Positions 22,805 through 25,991 of a DNA stretch of 25,991 bases are shown in pieces. The stretch's first letter is position 1. Every line of letters starts with the position of its first letter. Where the stretch lies: positions 1 through 25,991 of the forward strand of contig NZ_CALUDM010000044.1 of the NCBI RefSeq assembly GCF_943914805.1, read 5' to 3'. This DNA comes from an uncultured Acinetobacter sp. Its GTDB lineage: Bacteria > Pseudomonadota > Gammaproteobacteria > Pseudomonadales > Moraxellaceae. A model generated the notes under the pieces. The model had not been told where the DNA came from and ran no database searches. It saw only the letters and a program-made list of their open reading frames with translations. Position numbers and translations under genes: made by a program.

Positions 22805-24553
22805 TTAAAGTTTCTGTGCCACTGAAACTGTAAATATTCCAAACTCATCAATACATTGATCTACTTTTTTAAAGCCAGCAGCTTCAACTAAAGCATCCAT
22901 TTCTGCTTGAGAGCGTAAACGCATGACCCATGCATCACCTTCACGATGTGAGGTTAAAGCTCTTGCAATAAATTCTTGTTGCGGATGCCAAATTTGACCT
23001 GTGTAAATTAAATAACCATCTTTAAGAATGGCTTTACTTAAACCTTCCAGTGACTGTCGAAGAAGATCATTATCACTAAACAATTCATATAAGCCAGAAA
23101 CCACAGCCAAAGAAGGTTTTGGTTTTACTGAGGTGAGTGATTGCGTATCAAAAGCATCTGCTTGAACGAATTCAGCGATGTCACTCAAGCCACGTTCAGC
23201 AATCATTTTTTGCCCAGCTTGGACATTAATATCACTATAATCACGCAGCAAAATCGAATCAGGGCGTTTAGGGAGTTGGGTAACGGCATCGAGAATATAA
23301 CGACCGTGTCCTGAAGCAATATCCATAATTCTGAGTGGCTTACGCTTTTTGATGAGAATATCAGCGTATTTCTGTACCAGATGTTCAATGTTCTGTTTAC
23401 GGACACGAATACCACGCCAACCAATCGCATTTAAATATTGTCGATCAATAATTTTACCAATCGGATTCGCACTTTCTGTTTGGTTACGATAAACAAAATC
23501 TAAAGTACTGCCAGAGTCATAGCCTGTATCTTCACCAATTTTTAAGCCTTTAGACAATTGGCTACCGATTTTCAAATTCTTTTTGGTGATTTCCCAAAAG
23601 GCTTTTTTAATTGATTTTTTAGGTAAAGGTGAGCTGAGATCTTCTGCCGTTGCACAACTTGAGCCAATTTTATCAGCATTTAAAAGATCAGGTGCTTGAT
23701 ATTCCACGGCAAAACATTGTTGAATAAATCGACGAATCTTTTCAGTCGCAAGATAACGGTTTTTTTCACCCAAAGTATCGTGGAAGAAACCGTCTAAAAC
23801 ATGAAATTCTTTTTTAGGATGAGGCAACTTTTGGTAAAAGGTTTGTTGTGGTTTTTGAAAGACCACAAAATCTGAGCCTGAAGATAAAACTTGTGTTGGA
23901 ACAAAGATATTTTGTGCATCTGCAACAATACGTTTTGAAGCATCATACAGTCCAAGCAACATTCTGACTGAAATAGCTTTGGCAATTTTAGGGTCAGTGT
24001 CATAGCTCAACGCACGTTCTTGATCATGCGTCAGCATATTGGCTTTGACATAACTTTGTATAAAGAAGTTACCACGCAACTTTGCCATCACCCTTAAACT
24101 TGGTTCAGCAAAAGGGACATATAATTTAATATCAAAAGCAGGGGATGCTAAGCAGAGTGCACGAATTTTCGGTGCATAATCATGTACCCAAGTCGCAGCT
24201 AATACAGCGCCGACACTTTGCCCAATAACAGCAATATTTTGAGTTTCAATAGCATATTGCTGTTCAATATGTTGAAAAAAATGTTGAATATCTTTTACAC
24301 ATGCTGAAAAGCTAGGTGCATCACCTCGTTCTCCTGGAGAATCTCCATGTCCACGTGCATCCCAAGCAAAGAAGTCAAAATCAGGTAGGTTAAGTTCATT
24401 GACCAAATGTGCCATACGTCCTGAATGTTCATGACCACGGTGAAAAAGAATAATGGCTTTCTTGGTTTCAGATGGTGTATCAGTAGCCCAATGTTGATAA
24501 AACAATGCAGTCCCATCATGGCTGGTAAAGGTATGTTGACTATTGTTATACAT
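22805..24553 (-). CDS. ynbC: Alpha/beta hydrolase - methyltransferase fusion (YnbC-like)
   Basis: A 582-aa, two-domain protein with no signal peptide. Residues 1 to about 285 are an alpha/beta hydrolase of the monoacylglycerol lipase / lysophospholipase type: LFHRGHEHSGR (37-46) oxyanion region, the WDARGHGDSPG motif (64-74), nucleophile S113 in GQSVG, probable acid D228 and histidine H258. Residues from about 395 to the end are a class I SAM-dependent methyltransferase: motif I IMDIASGHGRY (409-419), acidic RDYSD near 437-441 and VQADAF (463-468). The linker (about 286-390) is basic. The same fusion is found in E. coli YnbC. The substrate is unknown; head-group methylation or deacylation of a phospholipid is inferred from neighbours. 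AGGGT precedes ATG 24553. Confidence 0.88.
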   Translation of the reverse strand: MYNNSQHTFTSHDGTALFYQHWATDTPSETKKAIILFHRGHEHSGRMAHLVNELNLPDFDFFAWDARGHGDSPGERGDAPSFSACVKDIQHFFQHIEQQYAIETQNIAVIGQSVGAVLAATWVHDYAPKIRALCLASPAFDIKLYVPFAEPSLRVMAKLRGNFFIQSYVKANMLTHDQERALSYDTDPKIAKAISVRMLLGLYDASKRIVADAQNIFVPTQVLSSGSDFVVFQKPQQTFYQKLPHPKKEFHVLDGFFHDTLGEKNRYLATEKIRRFIQQCFAVEYQAPDLLNADKIGSSCATAEDLSSPLPKKSIKKAFWEITKKNLKIGSQLSKGLKIGEDTGYDSGSTLDFVYRNQTESANPIGKIIDRQYLNAIGWRGIRVRKQNIEHLVQKYADILIKKRKPLRIMDIASGHGRYILDAVTQLPKRPDSILLRDYSDINVQAGQKMIAERGLSDIAEFVQADAFDTQSLTSVKPKPSLAVVSGLYELFSDNDLLRQSLEGLSKAILKDGYLIYTGQIWHPQQEFIARALTSHREGDAWVMRLRSQAEMDALVEAAGFKKVDQCIDEFGIFTVSVAQKL

Positions 24554-24577
24554 CGATATTTACCCTAAATAATAATA

Positions 24578-25213
24578 TTACGGAATTGTCTTTAAACTGT
24601 TTTTAATTCGGTTATAAATAGTGAAAGCAAGCAATAAACCAATTAAGCTGAGTATGCCATTACAAATCCATGCGAGCAGTTGCAAATTTGTACTTATCAG
24701 TGGAAATATCACAATAATTACAGTGATTAAACTAAACCAAAATGCACGGTCACTTTTCCCCATCGGGCCATCATAACGACGCTCTTGACCAATAAGAGGT
24801 GCCATTACACCTGTATATTCACTTAAAATTGCAACAAAAACGATCAATAACAATAACTTTGCATTAATGAAACCAAAGGCAATCAGGCAAATATACAGTG
24901 CCGTATCTGAAATAACGTCGCACAATTCATTGTAAAAAGCACCTAAATTTGACAGTTGTTTAAACTCTCGTGCCAACATGCCATCAATCGCATTAAAAGC
25001 CATGCGAACCAGCATCCATAATGGAAATAACAACAATAACCATGAAATAGAATGAGTTAGATAATAGCAATATAAGAAATAGCCTAAGCAAATCGAAATA
25101 AACATTGCTAATAAAGTGACTTGATTTGCTGTGATTCCAGATTTATATAACAGTCGTACAAAAGGTCGTAATAGGTTTTGAAATGCTGGTTTTAATTGAT
25201 AGATAGATGGCAT
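24578..25213 (-). CDS. ynbA: CDP-alcohol phosphatidyltransferase family protein (YnbA-like)
   Basis: A 211-aa inner-membrane protein with about six helices. The family motif DxxDGxxAR-x8-GxxxDxxxD appears as N74-AI-D77-G-ML-AR...G91-AFY-N95-ELC-D99. Thus the first and third aspartates, both normally metal ligands, are asparagines. The rest of the motif and the spacing are exact, and the N-terminal VTLLAMFISICLGY helix is typical. Members of the family displace CMP from CDP-diacylglycerol with an alcohol such as glycerol phosphate, serine or inositol phosphate. My recollection of E. coli YnbA is that it shares the same asparagines. It is the first gene of the run; its promoter should lie in 25214-25358, divergent from ybaK. 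Confidence 0.88.
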   Translation of the reverse strand: MPSIYQLKPAFQNLLRPFVRLLYKSGITANQVTLLAMFISICLGYFLYCYYLTHSISWLLLLFPLWMLVRMAFNAIDGMLAREFKQLSNLGAFYNELCDVISDTALYICLIAFGFINAKLLLLIVFVAILSEYTGVMAPLIGQERRYDGPMGKSDRAFWFSLITVIIVIFPLISTNLQLLAWICNGILSLIGLLLAFTIYNRIKNSLKTIP

Positions 25214-25358
25214 CGTTTTAATAAATGTCAGTAATTGCTGAGATTTTAAGCAGAATAATCATGTTTTTTCAAGTGATATAAATAGCCTAAGCAGATTTAA
25301 ATTTTTTCTAAAAAATTTTATACTTCACACATCTTAAATATTTTAATCTTAAATTCTG

Positions 25359-25826
25359 ATGACACCCGCTTGTAAAGTTTTGAAATCAAATAAAATCGAA
25401 TTTTCAACTCATGAATATGAACATGATGTAAATGCAAAAAGTTTTGGCTTGGAAGCAGCAGAAAAGCTTGGATTAAAAGTAGATGAAGTTTTTAAAACTT
25501 TAATGGTAACGGACGATAAAAATTATTTTGTTGCGGTTTTACCTGTTAATCATCAATTGAATTTAAAAAAAGTGGCAAGTGCTTTTGGCTGTAAAAAACT
25601 ACATATGGCAGATCCCAAAGATGCAGAGCGTTTAACAGGTTATTTGGTGGGTGGGATTAGCCCAGTTGGTCAGAAAAAACGTTTTAAAACGGTAATTTCA
25701 GATACGGCGCAAGGACTTGAAAAGATATATGTTAGTGGTGGGAAAAGAGGATTGGATGTGGGACTTCATCCCAAGGACTTAGCAAAGGTTTTAAGTGCTC
25801 ACTTTGCTGATATTGTAGACGAGTAA
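25359..25826 (+). CDS. ybaK: Cys-tRNA(Pro)/Cys-tRNA(Cys) deacylase YbaK
   Basis: A 155-aa protein of standard YbaK/EbsC length. It removes cysteine mischarged onto tRNA-Pro, a trans-editing reaction in the cytoplasm. The catalytic lysine is K46 in VFKTLMV, and the family segments KKVASAFG, MADPKDAERLTGYLVGGISP (about 83-102), GQKKR and YVSGGKRGLD are all present. ATG 25359 gives the typical MTP start; there is no strong Shine-Dalgarno sequence. A TATACT at about 25317-25322 is a plausible -10 box but would make the leader short. It is divergent from the ynb-like run and is probably not functionally related to it. Confidence 0.95.
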   Translation: MTPACKVLKSNKIEFSTHEYEHDVNAKSFGLEAAEKLGLKVDEVFKTLMVTDDKNYFVAVLPVNHQLNLKKVASAFGCKKLHMADPKDAERLTGYLVGGISPVGQKKRFKTVISDTAQGLEKIYVSGGKRGLDVGLHPKDLAKVLSAHFADIVDE

Positions 25827-25991
25827 TATTGAGCTGATCCTTAGTTGAGATAACACAAGTCATTAATTTTTAGATATTTAAAATTGGAGTCACTAGTCAT
25901 TAAAGGCTCTAGACCTTATATATTTGCATAAAGGAATTGAAAAATGGTTCAATTTCTTTTATTTTTAAATATTAATATTTATCAATTAATT

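Noticed and set aside
1..25991. CRISPR array, tRNA, rRNA or prophage genes
   Set aside because: No regularly spaced repeats, cloverleaf candidates, rRNA-like blocks or phage structural genes were seen on either strand.

Overview
The window looks like a chromosomal segment of Acinetobacter or a close relative. The DNA is AT-rich, and the genes for KtrAB-type potassium uptake, a long-form outer-membrane phospholipase A, LpxB, a YidB-like protein, a DUF2797 protein and transketolase are all of the kind found in that genus. The species assignment is an inference from protein character only; no rRNA or tRNA gene is present.

Layout, left to right. (1) 1-5258, plus strand: a possible tail of an upstream gene, a four-repeat membrane protein (COG4705-like), a PreP-type M16 zinc protease and, 17 nt behind it, outer-membrane phospholipase A (pldA). 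(2) 5411-7423, minus strand: ktrA-ktrB, facing pldA across a shared bidirectional terminator. (3) 7657-8202: an unrecognised 181-aa protein. (4) 8302-10925, a decayed mobile-element scar: the two ends of an IS982-family element with most of its transposase missing, a degenerate IS481-like element lodged between them, and directly against the right end a beheaded, frameshifted lipase gene. (5) 11054-12226: lpxB. (6) 12390-14499: a DUF2797 cysteine-rich protein, a divergent DUF6231-like protein and a Gly/Gln-rich YidB-family protein. (7) 15004-17372: transketolase and a 71-aa small protein, each followed by a clear terminator. (8) 17494-18468, minus strand: a lytic transglycosylase lipoprotein, an AT-rich small membrane ORF, and beyond it a decayed second copy of the transglycosylase 3' end. 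(9) 18634-25213, minus strand: a seven-gene run that looks like an expanded version of the E. coli ynbABCD cluster. (10) 25359-25826: ybaK, divergent from that run.

The most interesting region is the seven-gene run. In order of transcription it encodes a CDP-alcohol phosphatidyltransferase (YnbA-like), a hydrolase-methyltransferase fusion (YnbC-like), a PAP2-like/dual-specificity phosphatase fusion (YnbD-like), a small membrane protein, a PlsC-like acyltransferase, a CdsA-like CDP-diacylglycerol synthase (YnbB-like) and a lipoprotein. Two 4-nt ATGA overlaps and short gaps suggest one transcription unit. Taken together the enzymes could form a self-contained side pathway: acylation to phosphatidate, activation to CDP-diacylglycerol, transfer to an alcohol head group, dephosphorylation, and methylation or deacylation. 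The product is unknown to me. The YnbA-like protein has Asn in place of two of the usual metal-binding Asp residues of its family motif, so it may not be an ordinary phosphatidyltransferase.

No CRISPR array, tRNA, rRNA or recognised riboswitch was seen.
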